A stretch of DNA of 64,000 bases from Eubacteriaceae bacterium (lineage in GTDB: Bacteria > Bacillota > Clostridia > Eubacteriales > Eubacteriaceae). Position 1 is the first letter of the stretch; each line of letters begins with the position of its first letter. Shown piece after piece: positions 14,531-24,268 of this stretch. The position numbers were made by a program, and so were the translations under genes. The DNA is taken from assembly GCA_030156895.1 (NCBI GenBank), contig JASGLP010000001.1:62001-126000 (forward strand), given 5' to 3'. A model generated the notes under the pieces. It made no database searches, was not told where the DNA came from, and worked only from the letters and a program-made list of their open reading frames with translations.

Positions 14531-16480
14531 ATGGAAAGAAAGTACCCTAATCTATGTAAACCTATTCAAATTGGTGATGTTGTATTCAAGAATCGGATGT
14601 TCTCGGCCCCCATGGGCGGAACAGATATAACAGCGGACTGTACCATTGGTCCTAAAACGACAGCCTTTTATGAACTGCGAGCCAAGGGCGGCGCGGCTTC
14701 CGTTACCGTCAGTGAAGTGGTTGTTCATCCTGAAACAGAAGGATCGCATATGTTCCATCTAGACCTGCAGACAGTGGGCTCTTTATCAAGCTTCACTTAT
14801 ACAGCGGATGCCATTCGTCGTCATGGCGCCATTGCCAGCGTGGAATTGTCGCACTCCGGGCAATATGCCGGAACCTATCTGACAGACAAGGATAAAAAAC
14901 AGGGGCTGGCCCAATGGGGACCCAGTGAAACCGTTCGTCCTGACGGTTTGCCGGTTAAGGAGCTGACAGTTGAACTGATCGCTGATATTGTCGCGGCTTA
15001 TGGGCGATGTGCGGCTCTGGCCAAGCGTGCCGGCTATGAAATGATCATGGTTCACGGTGGACATGGCTGGTTGATTAATCAATTTTTGTCACCCTATTTC
15101 AATAAACGAAAAGACCAGTATGGTGGAAGCCTTGAAAATCGAGTCAGATTTGCCCAGGAAGTATTAGATAGTGTAAGAGAAAATGTAGGCCCAGGATTCC
15201 CGATTGAGTTTAGAATGAGCGGTTCAGAACTTTTCGATGGCGGTTATACCCTTGAGGATGGCGTAGAAATTGCCAAGCTGATGGAATCACGCGTTGATTT
15301 ATTACATATCTCGGCCGGAACCTATCAGCGGGGATTTGGCACCACCCATCCATCGATGTTTGTACCCCATGGCTGTAATGTTTATCTAGCCGCGGAAATT
15401 AAGAAACACGTGAGTGTGCCAGTGGCAACCCTGGGCGGTCTGAATGATCCGGAAATGATGGAAGAAATCATCGCCAGCGGTAAAGCGGATGTGGTTGATA
15501 TGGCCAGAGCTTTATTGGCTGATCCTGAACTGCCGGAAAAAGTTATGGAAAATCGAGATGAGGATATCGTTAAATGTCTGCGCTGCTTCGTCTGTATGGC
15601 TGAACGAGCGGTTACTTCGACTAGACGCTGCGCGGTCAATCCTTTAATTGGACGGGAAATCGAAGGGATGGAAATTATTCCTGCCGCCAAAAAGAAAAAA
15701 GTGCTGGTGGCCGGTGCTGGCCCTGGCGGACTTCAGGCGGCGTTGATTGCTGCCAAAAGAGGCCATCAGGTTATTCTGTGTGAAGCCAGTGATGAAGTTG
15801 GCGGTATTTTAAAAGGTGAACGAGCTATTCCCTTTAAATATGAAATGTATGAATTGGGAAAAACCCTGGCTAAGCTGGCTGAGGATGAAGGGGTTGAAAT
15901 TCGTCTCAATACAAAAGTCACAAAAGACTATGCCTTAAAGGAAGCGGCTGATGCCCTGATTATTGCGGTCGGTTCAGAACCCTTAATTCCGCCAATCAAA
16001 GGGATTGAAGGGGAAAATGTCATTGTTGTTAATGATTATTATCTGAAAAAAAATCAGGTAAAAGATTCTGTGGTCGTCCTGGGTGGTGGTCTGGCTGGTT
16101 GTGAAGCCGCCATTCACTTTGCCCGAGAAGGGAAAAAAGTCAGTCTGGTGGAAATGCGGGATGAGCTGGCAGTGGATGCCAATATTCGTCATCGCCCGCT
16201 GCTGCTCGATGAGATTAAAAAATGCCAGATTGCAGTTCATACTGGCCTAAAAGGAATTGAAGTTCAGGATGCCGGTGTATTGTGCCAGGATCAGGATGGT
16301 AAAGAAATGTTGATTTCAGGTCAGACGATTATTGCTGCGATGGGCCAGAAAGCATTGCGCCAAACCGTGGAAGAGCTCTATGACTGTGCCCCAAGAGTGG
16401 CAACAATTGGCGATTGCGTTAAGCCTGCTAATATTACTGCGGCGGTGTATCAGGGTCACCATGCAGCATTGGATATATAG
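14531..16480 (+). CDS. Old-yellow-enzyme-type 2-enoate/2,4-dienoyl-CoA reductase
   Basis: A 649-residue FMN/FAD/iron-sulfur enzyme that reduces an activated C=C bond with NAD(P)H. The N-terminal TIM barrel (about 1-340) has the HGGHGWLINQFLSPYFN active-site strand. The cluster motif CLRCFVCMAE..RRCAVNP (about 350-375) is followed by an FAD/NAD(P) disulfide-oxidoreductase-like module with GAGPGGLQAA and GGGLAGCEAA. Length matches 2-enoate reductase and BaiCD/BaiH. AAGGAG lies 7 bases before the ATG. The promoter overlaps a PadR-like operator, fitting control by a phenolic or enoate compound. Substrate unknown; cinnamate-like acids and enones are possible. Confidence 0.9.
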   Translation: MERKYPNLCKPIQIGDVVFKNRMFSAPMGGTDITADCTIGPKTTAFYELRAKGGAASVTVSEVVVHPETEGSHMFHLDLQTVGSLSSFTYTADAIRRHGAIASVELSHSGQYAGTYLTDKDKKQGLAQWGPSETVRPDGLPVKELTVELIADIVAAYGRCAALAKRAGYEMIMVHGGHGWLINQFLSPYFNKRKDQYGGSLENRVRFAQEVLDSVRENVGPGFPIEFRMSGSELFDGGYTLEDGVEIAKLMESRVDLLHISAGTYQRGFGTTHPSMFVPHGCNVYLAAEIKKHVSVPVATLGGLNDPEMMEEIIASGKADVVDMARALLADPELPEKVMENRDEDIVKCLRCFVCMAERAVTSTRRCAVNPLIGREIEGMEIIPAAKKKKVLVAGAGPGGLQAALIAAKRGHQVILCEASDEVGGILKGERAIPFKYEMYELGKTLAKLAEDEGVEIRLNTKVTKDYALKEAADALIIAVGSEPLIPPIKGIEGENVIVVNDYYLKKNQVKDSVVVLGGGLAGCEAAIHFAREGKKVSLVEMRDELAVDANIRHRPLLLDEIKKCQIAVHTGLKGIEVQDAGVLCQDQDGKEMLISGQTIIAAMGQKALRQTVEELYDCAPRVATIGDCVKPANITAAVYQGHHAALDI

Positions 16481-16507
16481 ACGATTGAGCTGATTCTTTC
16501 AGTTTTG

Positions 16508-16535
16508 AGTCCGGGAACACTTCCCGGACTTTTTA
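16508..16535 (+). terminator. Intrinsic terminator after enoate reductase
   Basis: AGTCCGGGAA-CAC-TTCCCGGACT followed by TTTTA: a strong GC-rich hairpin 28 bases after the stop. The rest of the gap to 16822 is AT-rich; TATAAT at about 16722 may be the -10 of the chemoreceptor gene, but no good -35 is seen. Confidence 0.92.
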
Positions 16536-16822
16536 TATTTTTTGCAAAATAGTGCCATGATTGGTCAAAAATTTAGCCTCTTTTATATTAGAAGCAGTTA
16601 CAGAAAGCTTGACAGAAAAATTCGCGATAATTGCGATTGATAGCGTCTTTTTGGTGATTGGAATAGCTGATAGATAGGAATAAGATCAGTAAAAAATCTA
16701 GGGAAAAAGCAGAAAATATGTTATAATTTGTTTTAGCTTAAATTGCATGGATTAAATGATTGTATGCAAGTTCAATTAAAAATAGCGATAACTTATGAGT
16801 GAATTTTGAAAGGAGCTTAGAA

Positions 16823-19591
16823 ATGAAATCACTTTCCATTAGAACAAAATTGTTGATTCTGGTGATTATTCCTTTACTGGTGTCAGTGATGATTACAACC
16901 ATCGCCACCAGAAATGTCAACAGCATCAGTGAAGATTTAACTAAAACACTGTATGATCAGGGTTTTATAAGTGTGGCGGAGGTGTTAAACGCAGATCGTG
17001 ACACTTATCAGGCCATTGATGCCATCAATACCATGAGTCGGATGATGCTGTCTGATTCCTTAGATGAGGAGATGCATAGCAGTATTCAGACCGACTATCA
17101 GGAAAATGTTGATCAGGCCACGGAGCGCATGACTGCCGCTGTTGATATCCTATCGGAAAATCGGGATTTCTGGGAGGGTTTCACTGATGCAGAAAGCGGC
17201 ATGACGATTTTTGAACATTATGATGCCTTCGTTCAGGCTTTTTCAGACTGGCAGATTGTTGCCCAGGAGGAACTAGCAGGGTCAACCGGTAATCCGGAAT
17301 TTTTAAGCAGTTTTGAACAAGCAAGAAATCACATTAATGCCATCGGAGAACTTATTGAAATGGGGCTTCAGGAATCGATTGCCCAGAGCCAGGCCCAGAA
17401 GGCGACAATGATCACAGCGATGATTGTCATTAATGTGCTGGGTTTAATCGTTGTGATGCTCTTATCGACTTATCTGATTAAAATGATTACAAGGCCACTA
17501 AAACAATCTGTTTTAATGCTGCAGGACATGGTCAAAGGAAAATTAAGCAAACGGCTGGCCATTGATCAAGAGGATGAAGTTGGGGTTCTGGCTAAAAATC
17601 TCGACTTATTTGCAGATAATCTGCAGCAGCATGTTATTGGAACGATGAAAGAGATATCGGTGGGAAATCTTGATCATAAGCTGCTCATTTCAGATCCCGA
17701 GGACGAAATTACACCGGTCATGATGACGACGGTTGAAAATATCAAAGCGCTGATCAGCGAAGTGGATCTTTTATCCCAGGCAGCCGTTAAAGGACAGTTG
17801 CAAGAGCGGGGAGATACTAACAATTTTGCTGGTGCTTATCAAGAGGTCGTGGAAGGCTTTAATGCGACCCTGGATGCCATTGTTGCCCCACTGAATACAG
17901 CCGCGGCCACCATTGATCAAATTGGTAAGGGTGTGATTCCGCAAAAAATTATACAGACCTATCAGGGTGATTTTGAAGTACTTAAAAACAGCATCAATGC
18001 CTGTATTGACGGGCTTGAGGGTCTGGTTGAAGGCAGTTCAGTGCTGGCAAGAATGACAGCTAATGATTTTGATGCCCGGGTGGAAGGTTCTTATCAGGGG
18101 ATTTTCAAAGAAATCGCCGATTCGGTTAACAAACTGGGCGTTCAGATTGGCCAGATGATCGATGTGCTGGAAAATGTTTCCAATGGTCAATTAAAAGATC
18201 TGCCTATCCTTGAAGGCCTGGGCAAACAGAGTGAAGCGGATCGCTTGTTGCCGACCATGATACGAATGATTGAGAATCTTAAACTTTTAACCGAAGAGAC
18301 CAGGATGCTTTCAAATGCAGCGGTTGAAGGTGTGCTTTCGACACGTGGGGACGCAGATAAATTTAGCGGAGAATACAGAAGTGTTATTAGCGGAATTAAT
18401 GAAACTTTGAATGCTGTGATAGAGCCAGTTGAAGAAGCCTCTCAGGTGCTGCAGGAAATGGCAAAAGGCAATCTTTCGGTAACGATGACAGGTGACTTTA
18501 AAGGGGATCATGCAGTCATTAAGCTGGCACTTAATGAGACGATCGAAAACCTGAAAAATTACGTTTATGAAATATCCCATGTCTTGGAGGAGATGGGCAA
18601 GGGGAACTTAAATCAGCAAATTTCCGCTGACTACCGTGGCGATTTTATTTCGATTAAAAATTCATTTAACAACATTATTGAGTCAATGAGTCAGGTGATG
18701 GGCGATATCGGTGATTCTGCTGAACAGGTTGCTTCCGGTTCAAAACAGGTTTCAGACGGCAGTCAGGCCTTGTCACAGGCATCAACCCAACAGGCCAGTA
18801 CAACCCAGGAGTTGACGGCTTCCGTTATTGAAATTGCCGATCAGACCAAGAAAAATGCGACCAATGCTAATCAGGCCAATCAACTGTCAACCGAAGCCAA
18901 ACAAAAGGCCCTGCAGGGAAATGACCAGATGAAAATGATGCTCACATCGATGGAAGATATTAACAAATCCTCCCAGGATATTTCTAAAATTATTCGTGTT
19001 ATTGATGATATCGCCTTCCAGACCAATATCCTTTCTTTAAATGCAGCGGTCGAAGCGGCACGAGCCGGTCAGCACGGTAAAGGATTTGCAGTTGTGGCGG
19101 AAGAAGTTCGCTCTCTGGCAGCCAGAAGTGCCGAGGCGGCTAATAATACAACTGCTTTAATTGAAGGATCAATTAACAAGGTTAAGGCTGGTACTGAAAT
19201 TGCCAATGAAACAGCTGATGCATTGGTTGAAATAGTGGCAGAAATTGAGAAATCAGCCTATTTGGTTGAAGAAATTGCCAAAGCTTCCAATGAACAGGCC
19301 TACGGGATTGCTCAGATTAGCCAGGGGATCGAGCAGGTTTCCCAAGTCGTACAGACCAATTCAGCGACTGCCGAAGAAAGTGCGGCGGCCAGTCAGGAAC
19401 TCTTTAGTCAGGCAGAAATGCTAAAAGAAATGGTAGGCGCTTTTCAAACAAAAAAAGCAAGCCCTAAAACGAGCGCGCCAATAAATACCGCGCCTCAGAA
19501 TCAACAAAATTTTGATGAAGATATTTTTACTGAGTCGTCCTTTGAGAATGAACCCGTGATCGATCTGGATGATGGATTTGACAAGTACTAA
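16823..19591 (+). CDS. Methyl-accepting chemotaxis protein with repeated HAMP-like modules
   Basis: The start is ATG at 16823 (AAAGGAG 8 bases upstream). The 922-residue protein has a first membrane helix (about 11-32), a ~165-residue extracellular sensor, and a second helix (about 193-218). An unusually long cytoplasmic linker with a canonical HAMP and several HAMP-like repeats follows ([12 protein letters not shown] and [12 protein letters not shown] are sister segments). The signalling domain has the conserved hairpin tip [20 protein letters not shown]. Receptors relay ligand binding to CheA/CheW. No che genes are adjacent, so it is an orphan receptor. The acidic C-terminal tail ends DDGFDKY and has no CheR-binding NWETF pentapeptide. 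Confidence 0.92.
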   Translation: MKSLSIRTKLLILVIIPLLVSVMITTIATRNVNSISEDLTKTLYDQGFISVAEVLNADRDTYQAIDAINTMSRMMLSDSLDEEMHSSIQTDYQENVDQATERMTAAVDILSENRDFWEGFTDAESGMTIFEHYDAFVQAFSDWQIVAQEELAGSTGNPEFLSSFEQARNHINAIGELIEMGLQESIAQSQAQKATMITAMIVINVLGLIVVMLLSTYLIKMITRPLKQSVLMLQDMVKGKLSKRLAIDQEDEVGVLAKNLDLFADNLQQHVIGTMKEISVGNLDHKLLISDPEDEITPVMMTTVENIKALISEVDLLSQAAVKGQLQERGDTNNFAGAYQEVVEGFNATLDAIVAPLNTAAATIDQIGKGVIPQKIIQTYQGDFEVLKNSINACIDGLEGLVEGSSVLARMTANDFDARVEGSYQGIFKEIADSVNKLGVQIGQMIDVLENVSNGQLKDLPILEGLGKQSEADRLLPTMIRMIENLKLLTEETRMLSNAAVEGVLSTRGDADKFSGEYRSVISGINETLNAVIEPVEEASQVLQEMAKGNLSVTMTGDFKGDHAVIKLALNETIENLKNYVYEISHVLEEMGKGNLNQQISADYRGDFISIKNSFNNIIESMSQVMGDIGDSAEQVASGSKQVSDGSQALSQASTQQASTTQELTASVIEIADQTKKNATNANQANQLSTEAKQKALQGNDQMKMMLTSMEDINKSSQDISKIIRVIDDIAFQTNILSLNAAVEAARAGQHGKGFAVVAEEVRSLAARSAEAANNTTALIEGSINKVKAGTEIANETADALVEIVAEIEKSAYLVEEIAKASNEQAYGIAQISQGIEQVSQVVQTNSATAEESAAASQELFSQAEMLKEMVGAFQTKKASPKTSAPINTAPQNQQNFDEDIFTESSFENEPVIDLDDGFDKY

Positions 19592-19616
19592 GAAACACTG
19601 AGATCTTAATAGAAAG

Positions 19617-19671
19617 AAAGCCATTCAAAAAGCGTTCTTAATGACGCATAAATTTTGAATGGCTTTTTTAG
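19617..19671 (+). terminator. Intrinsic terminator after the chemoreceptor
   Basis: AAAGCCATTCAAAA (19617-19630) pairs with TTTTGAATGGCTTT (19653-19666), followed by further T. Long stem with a 22-base loop that has a small inner hairpin. Confidence 0.85.
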
Positions 19672-19758
19672 AGAAGAAATTGATTATGCCAATAAAAATG
19701 TAAAAATTATGCAGCAGACCTTAAAATGCGATATAATAAAAATAAAAGCGGGGAAAAA

Positions 19759-20433
19759 ATGAGCAGACAAGTGATATTGGCCAGTCAGTCACCCAGGCGC
19801 CAGGAATTGATGAAATTGATCATGGATGATTTTTTAGTTGAGGCGGCCCATGTTGATGAAAAGAAAATTGAAGATCGCTTATTAAAAATAGGCAATCCGT
19901 CCAGAAAAACAGCAAAAAAACTTGTTGAAGAGCTGTCCTTTGAAAAAGCTATGACGGTATATAAAAATCATCCGAGTCAATTGGTGATCGGTGCTGATAC
20001 GGTTGTCGTTCTGGGAAATGAAGTACTGGGCAAACCGGAAAATAAAAAGGAAGCCTTTCTGATGTTAAAAAAATTGTTCGGTAAAACCCATATGGTTATG
20101 ACTGGTATCACAATTATTAACGATGGTAAGTATGAGCAATTTGTGTCTTCTTCAAGCATTCGCTTTTATAATTGGAATAATATAATGAAGCAGGCTGTTA
20201 TAAACTATGTGGTGTCTGGAAAACCGATGGATAAAGCCGGGGCATACGGTATTCAGGAAGAAGCGGGCTTGTTTGTAAAATGGATAAAAGGGGATTATTT
20301 TAATATTGTGGGCTTGCCCGTGGGGCAGCTTTACCAAAAGCTATATAAAGGATTGGATAAAGCGCTTTCAAAGCAAACGAGAAAAGATAGGGAATTTAAA
20401 AAATCCAGTGCTGGGTTTTCTGACCGCTTATGA
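19759..20433 (+). CDS. maf: Maf family nucleoside triphosphate pyrophosphatase
   Basis: The start is ATG at 19759 after GGGGAA; the ATG at 19726 has no site. The 224-residue protein has the N-terminal Maf signature ILASQSPRRQELM and the internal VIGADTVVVLGNEVLGKP motif with its catalytic Asp. Maf proteins hydrolyse dTTP, UTP and modified NTPs and affect septation. The C-terminus is longer and more basic than usual (about residues 195-224). A SixA-like gene follows after 66 bp. Confidence 0.9.
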   Translation: MSRQVILASQSPRRQELMKLIMDDFLVEAAHVDEKKIEDRLLKIGNPSRKTAKKLVEELSFEKAMTVYKNHPSQLVIGADTVVVLGNEVLGKPENKKEAFLMLKKLFGKTHMVMTGITIINDGKYEQFVSSSSIRFYNWNNIMKQAVINYVVSGKPMDKAGAYGIQEEAGLFVKWIKGDYFNIVGLPVGQLYQKLYKGLDKALSKQTRKDREFKKSSAGFSDRL

Positions 20434-20499
20434 TATAATGGTTTGCAGATTTGAATTATAGTGCTTATTAAAATACAAAGTAGTGTGAAAGGAGAAACG

Positions 20500-21003
20500 A
20501 TGGAATTAATATTAATCCGTCATGGTAAGGCTGAACCGCGGGATGCCGTTGCATCTGATGAAGGACGTCGCCTGCTTCCCAAGGGTGTCGAAAAATTAAG
20601 GGAAGATTTGCCGTATTTGCGGGGGTATTTAAAAGATCGACCGGATCTTTTATTATGGTCCAGCGATATTACCCGGGCTAAGGAAACCGCTGATTTAGTC
20701 TCTGAGATTTGTCAAATCGAAAAGGTTTATCCGCAAGAATTTCTGGCGACGGGTGAATATAAGGAAATGGTGAAGCGACTTAAAAAAACACCGGAAGAGA
20801 CAACCGTTGTCATGGTGGGGCACGAGCCGGATTTATCGTTTTGGGCTGAAAAGCTGTGCCGAAAAACCATCGTTTTTAAAAAAGGTGGAGCAGCCATTAT
20901 TGAAATAAAAAAAGAGCCGGAAATTAAAGGCCAGTTGATTCAGGTTCTTAAACCAGGCGATTTTCATCGCTTGACTAATGGAAAAAAGAAAAAGAAGGCA
21001 TAA
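20500..21003 (+). CDS. SixA-like histidine phosphatase
   Basis: The start is ATG at 20500 with AAAGGAG upstream. The 167-residue histidine-phosphatase (phosphoglycerate-mutase-like) protein has N-terminal LILIRHGKAEPRD with catalytic His8, and a second histidine in VVMVGHEPDLSFWAEKL. This short form resembles SixA, which removes phosphate from phosphohistidine. No His-Asp phosphorelay is next to it, so the substrate is open. The lysine-rich C-terminus is typical of small cytoplasmic members. Confidence 0.82.
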   Translation: MELILIRHGKAEPRDAVASDEGRRLLPKGVEKLREDLPYLRGYLKDRPDLLLWSSDITRAKETADLVSEICQIEKVYPQEFLATGEYKEMVKRLKKTPEETTVVMVGHEPDLSFWAEKLCRKTIVFKKGGAAIIEIKKEPEIKGQLIQVLKPGDFHRLTNGKKKKKA

Positions 21004-21020
21004 AAAATTGGATAATGACC

Positions 21021-21067
21021 GACCCCAAATGTTAGACTTAAAAATCTAATATCCGGGGTCTTTTTTA
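21021..21067 (+). terminator. Intrinsic terminator after the SixA-like gene
   Basis: GACCCCAAATGTTAGA pairs with TCTAATATCCGGGGTC with a few mismatches, followed by TTTTTTATTTT. Confidence 0.9.
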
Positions 21068-21125
21068 TTTTGCTGTTCATATGGGACGCTTCTATGCGCT
21101 GAGTCGATGAACGTTATCAACTAAC

Positions 21126-22667
21126 TCATTCTGATAAATGATTCGAAAAATGCTCAATCTGTAAAGATAACTGCAGATCAAAAATTGTTTGTGGATCAGA
21201 TAGATCAAGCTGACACATTTCTTCAATTTTTTTTAAGCGGTAGAGTAGGGTTCCCCGTTGAATATATAATTCTTGTGCGGCCTTCAATTGTTTGCTGTTG
21301 TTTTTCAAATAAGCGATTAAGGTCGGTAGAAGGGCAGCGCCCTTTTTTTGATCATAAGCATCAAGTTTTCTGATTGCAGGATGGAGATAGCTTTTGATAT
21401 CTCCCAGTTTGACAAAAGAGTAAATCAGACTGTTAAAGCGATAGTCGGAAAATGAAAAAAGATTGTTATCAAGTTTTAAGTGACTGCCCATCTCCAGGGC
21501 CATCAGGGCTTGCCGGTAAAGCCGGGGGATTTCACTGATGTGGTCCTCGTCATCACTGAGACCAGCCCAAAGCTGATTGGTTTTTAGGAAGTGATCAAGC
21601 GTGTTCATTGTCTGAAAGTTAAGACAATCAGGGTGGTCATGATTGATCAGAAGGACAATATTATTATCGTAGATAAGAGCATAAGAATGATCGATTATGT
21701 CAATCAGGGACTCGCTGATTTTTTTAAGTTGTGCGGGATTTAAAAAAGCCAGCTTGGATTGGATCGTCAGGATGAAAAAATGTTTTTGCGGTTGCCAGTT
21801 GACATTTCTCAGACGCGTTGTCAGTTCCTCTTCACTGGTGAAACGTCCGTCGAGAATATCCAGCAGCACCATTTCAATCTGATTGTCGGTCAGGTGGTTA
21901 TGAAAGTCAAAGGTTTTAAAATATAGGGATAACAGCTTGCCAAAATAGCAGAGACAGTCAAAATCACCTTCACTGATGGGGTGGTTTTTTTGCATGAGGC
22001 TGACAATGGCGACACGATGATGATTGACAATGACGCTAGTTGCAGAGGCAATGCTGTTTGCATGCATGGGATGATTATAAGCTGAGTCATGAGCATTTAA
22101 TAAAATGAGGGCGCGTTTTAGAACTTGCGAAGCCTGATGATCGAGGTCGGCATAACCTTTATCAACAGTCAGTCCCCAAACCGCATCATCCATGGGATCA
22201 TCAGGGGTATAGGCCAACAGTTTCATGGAATTGTCCAGAATCATGATTGGATTAGCCAAAAGGTTGTGGGCATGACTTGTCAGCTGATTAAGATCAGCAC
22301 TGTTCATCATCAGCGACAAAAGGCTATCACCCCATTCAAAATAAGTGCGCATTACATCTCGGCACATTTCAAACAAAAGGGAAAGAGAGCTAGCGGCATA
22401 AACGATCAGGGCGCAGGGGGGGAAGTGCTCATTTTCGATGGATTCACTACGGCTGGCCAGGATCAGCATTTCCGAAGGGATGTTCACATAGGCAGACTGG
22501 TCATAATCGCTCCAGTCAATAAAGAGGTAGCGGACATCACTGGGGATTTTACTTTTTTTGGAAAAACAGACATCATCAACCGGAACACTTTTGTTATAGG
22601 AAGATCCCTTTTTACAAAGAATGCAGGATTTTAAACCATCGTAAAGCATGGACATTTTTACACGCAT
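21126..22667 (-). CDS. PucR/CdaR-family transcriptional regulator (paralogue 1)
   Basis: A 513-residue regulator. The N-terminal half is a sensor region of unknown ligand; a central GGDEF-like (CdaR) domain is followed by the C-terminal PucR helix-turn-helix (about 455-508, with NSKQLKAAQELYIQRGTLLYRLKKIE). The N-terminal MRVKMSMLYDGLK matches the starts of the two other paralogues at 32863 and 49222, supporting this start. It is divergent from the SDR/ferredoxin/AOR/moeA cluster and is probably its activator. The inducer is not readable. Confidence 0.85.
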   Translation of the reverse strand: MRVKMSMLYDGLKSCILCKKGSSYNKSVPVDDVCFSKKSKIPSDVRYLFIDWSDYDQSAYVNIPSEMLILASRSESIENEHFPPCALIVYAASSLSLLFEMCRDVMRTYFEWGDSLLSLMMNSADLNQLTSHAHNLLANPIMILDNSMKLLAYTPDDPMDDAVWGLTVDKGYADLDHQASQVLKRALILLNAHDSAYNHPMHANSIASATSVIVNHHRVAIVSLMQKNHPISEGDFDCLCYFGKLLSLYFKTFDFHNHLTDNQIEMVLLDILDGRFTSEEELTTRLRNVNWQPQKHFFILTIQSKLAFLNPAQLKKISESLIDIIDHSYALIYDNNIVLLINHDHPDCLNFQTMNTLDHFLKTNQLWAGLSDDEDHISEIPRLYRQALMALEMGSHLKLDNNLFSFSDYRFNSLIYSFVKLGDIKSYLHPAIRKLDAYDQKKGAALLPTLIAYLKNNSKQLKAAQELYIQRGTLLYRLKKIEEMCQLDLSDPQTIFDLQLSLQIEHFSNHLSE

Positions 22668-22926
22668 GAAGCACCTCGACTTTAAATAGCAATAAAATTA
22701 AATGGGGATTGTTAAGTTTTAGACAAAAAGTATTAATGCATGCAGAAAAATCAAAATGAAAACATTGTCATGAAAATATCATAATACAAAATGTATAAAA
22801 AGAAAAGCTTTTTTCGAACATCTGTAGAATGAAATCCATTACTTTCCCTGATATAATTTAAAAAATTATGGCTGTTTAATAATATTTAAGATATTTTTAG
22901 CAGTAAATCTGGAAGGAGAAAATAAA

Positions 22927-23688
22927 ATGGGAAGACTAGAAAACAAAATTGCGGTGATTACTGGCGCAACCTCAGGTATTGGTGAGGCGGTTGCCCTGAT
23001 GTATGTCAAAGAGGGGGCAAAAGTTGTCCTGGTTGGACGGAATGCGGATAAAGGAAAGCAATTGGTAGAAGAGATCCAGGCATCAGGCGGTGAAGCCAGC
23101 TTTGTAAAATGCGACCTGCGGGTTTATGATGATATTGTGAAATTAAAAGCGGCGGTAGATGCTAAATACGATCATGTCGACATCCTCTTTAACTCGGCTG
23201 GCGTACTGGTGCATAAACCTTTCCTTGATCAGAACATGGAAGATTTTGATCTGATTATGGAAACAAATTATCGGGCTTATGTTTGGACCATGCAAACCTT
23301 TATTCCGGGAATGGTTGAGGCAGGAAAAGGGTCTATTATTAATGTTGCGTCAATTTCTTCGATCTGGCCGGAGCTTAATTCTTACTTCTACGGCGCCATG
23401 AAGGCGGCGGTTACCAATCTGTCGCGTAATGTTGCTAAAGAATTTGCTAGAAAAGGGATTCGTATCAACTGCATTTTACCGGGACCAATCAATACCGGAA
23501 TGACACCGGATGCCATTAAAAACAGCAAGGAAGCGCAACAGGGTATGATTGATACCGTCTGTATGCTGGGACGACTGGGCGAACCGGATGATATTGCTTA
23601 TCCGGCTGTTTATCTGGGTTCGGATGAATCTTCTTTTGTTACAGGGACCAATATTGTCGTTGATGGTGGGGTTTGTATCAGTAACTAG
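22927..23688 (+). CDS. Short-chain dehydrogenase/reductase
   Basis: A 253-residue classical SDR: NAD(P) motif TGATSGIGEAVA, NSAGV in place of NNAGV, catalytic Ser in INVASISS, and Tyr155-x3-Lys159 (YGAMK). The C-terminus VTGTNIVVDGGVCISN is typical. It oxidises a secondary alcohol or reduces a ketone or aldehyde. AAGGAG lies 8 bases before the ATG. It is the first gene of a probable operon with a ferredoxin-like subunit and an aldehyde oxidoreductase, so it may supply or remove that enzyme's substrate. Confidence 0.9.
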   Translation: MGRLENKIAVITGATSGIGEAVALMYVKEGAKVVLVGRNADKGKQLVEEIQASGGEASFVKCDLRVYDDIVKLKAAVDAKYDHVDILFNSAGVLVHKPFLDQNMEDFDLIMETNYRAYVWTMQTFIPGMVEAGKGSIINVASISSIWPELNSYFYGAMKAAVTNLSRNVAKEFARKGIRINCILPGPINTGMTPDAIKNSKEAQQGMIDTVCMLGRLGEPDDIAYPAVYLGSDESSFVTGTNIVVDGGVCISN

Positions 23689-23749
23689 ATAGGATTAGCT
23701 GAGAGTGGATTTTCTGTTCTGGTAAATACGTAGTAAATTTAAGGGTGGT

Positions 23750-24259
23750 ATGATGAATAACAATTTAAACAATGAATCAGAAAATGGATTGGGCCGGCAT
23801 GTCATCCAGTATCCAGATGACATCTCATTCTGTGCCGGGTGTTCCGCCTGTGAAATCGTCTGTGGTCTTGTTCATGAAGGGGTGTCGAGCCCCTCTGTCA
23901 AACGGATATTTCTGGAACGCGGTGAGAAGCAGTCGCTTCAGCATGCTGTTTTAACCTGTCAGCATTGTGATGATCATCCCTGTTATGAAAAATGTCCCAA
24001 GCAAGATCTGGCCATGTGCATTGATGAAAAGGGCATCGTTTATATCAATCAGGATGAATGTATTGGTTGTGGCTTGTGTGCCAAAGCTTGTAAATTTGAA
24101 CCATCGAGGATTAATTTCAACAAAAAGACTGAGAAAACAAAACGCAAGGCTTATAAATGTGATTTGTGCAGAACCCGCGAAAACGGTCCGGCCTGCATCG
24201 AATACTGCCAGGTAAAATGTATTGGTTTGAGTGACTGGCCAATGCCGGAAAAAGCATAA
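23750..24259 (+). CDS. Four-cluster ferredoxin-like electron transfer subunit
   Basis: A 169-residue HycB/DmsB-type iron-sulfur protein with four cysteine groups: CAGCSACEIVC, CQHCDDHPCYEKCPK, CIGCGLCAKAC and CDLCRTRENGPACIEYC, enough for up to four [4Fe-4S] clusters. It lies 9 bp before the AOR gene and is almost certainly its electron partner, passing electrons to or from ferredoxin. Two adjacent ATG codons (23750, 23753) follow AAGGGTGG; either could be used. Cytoplasmic; no signal sequence. Confidence 0.9.
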   Translation: MMNNNLNNESENGLGRHVIQYPDDISFCAGCSACEIVCGLVHEGVSSPSVKRIFLERGEKQSLQHAVLTCQHCDDHPCYEKCPKQDLAMCIDEKGIVYINQDECIGCGLCAKACKFEPSRINFNKKTEKTKRKAYKCDLCRTRENGPACIEYCQVKCIGLSDWPMPEKA

Positions 24260-24268
24260 AGGGGGTGC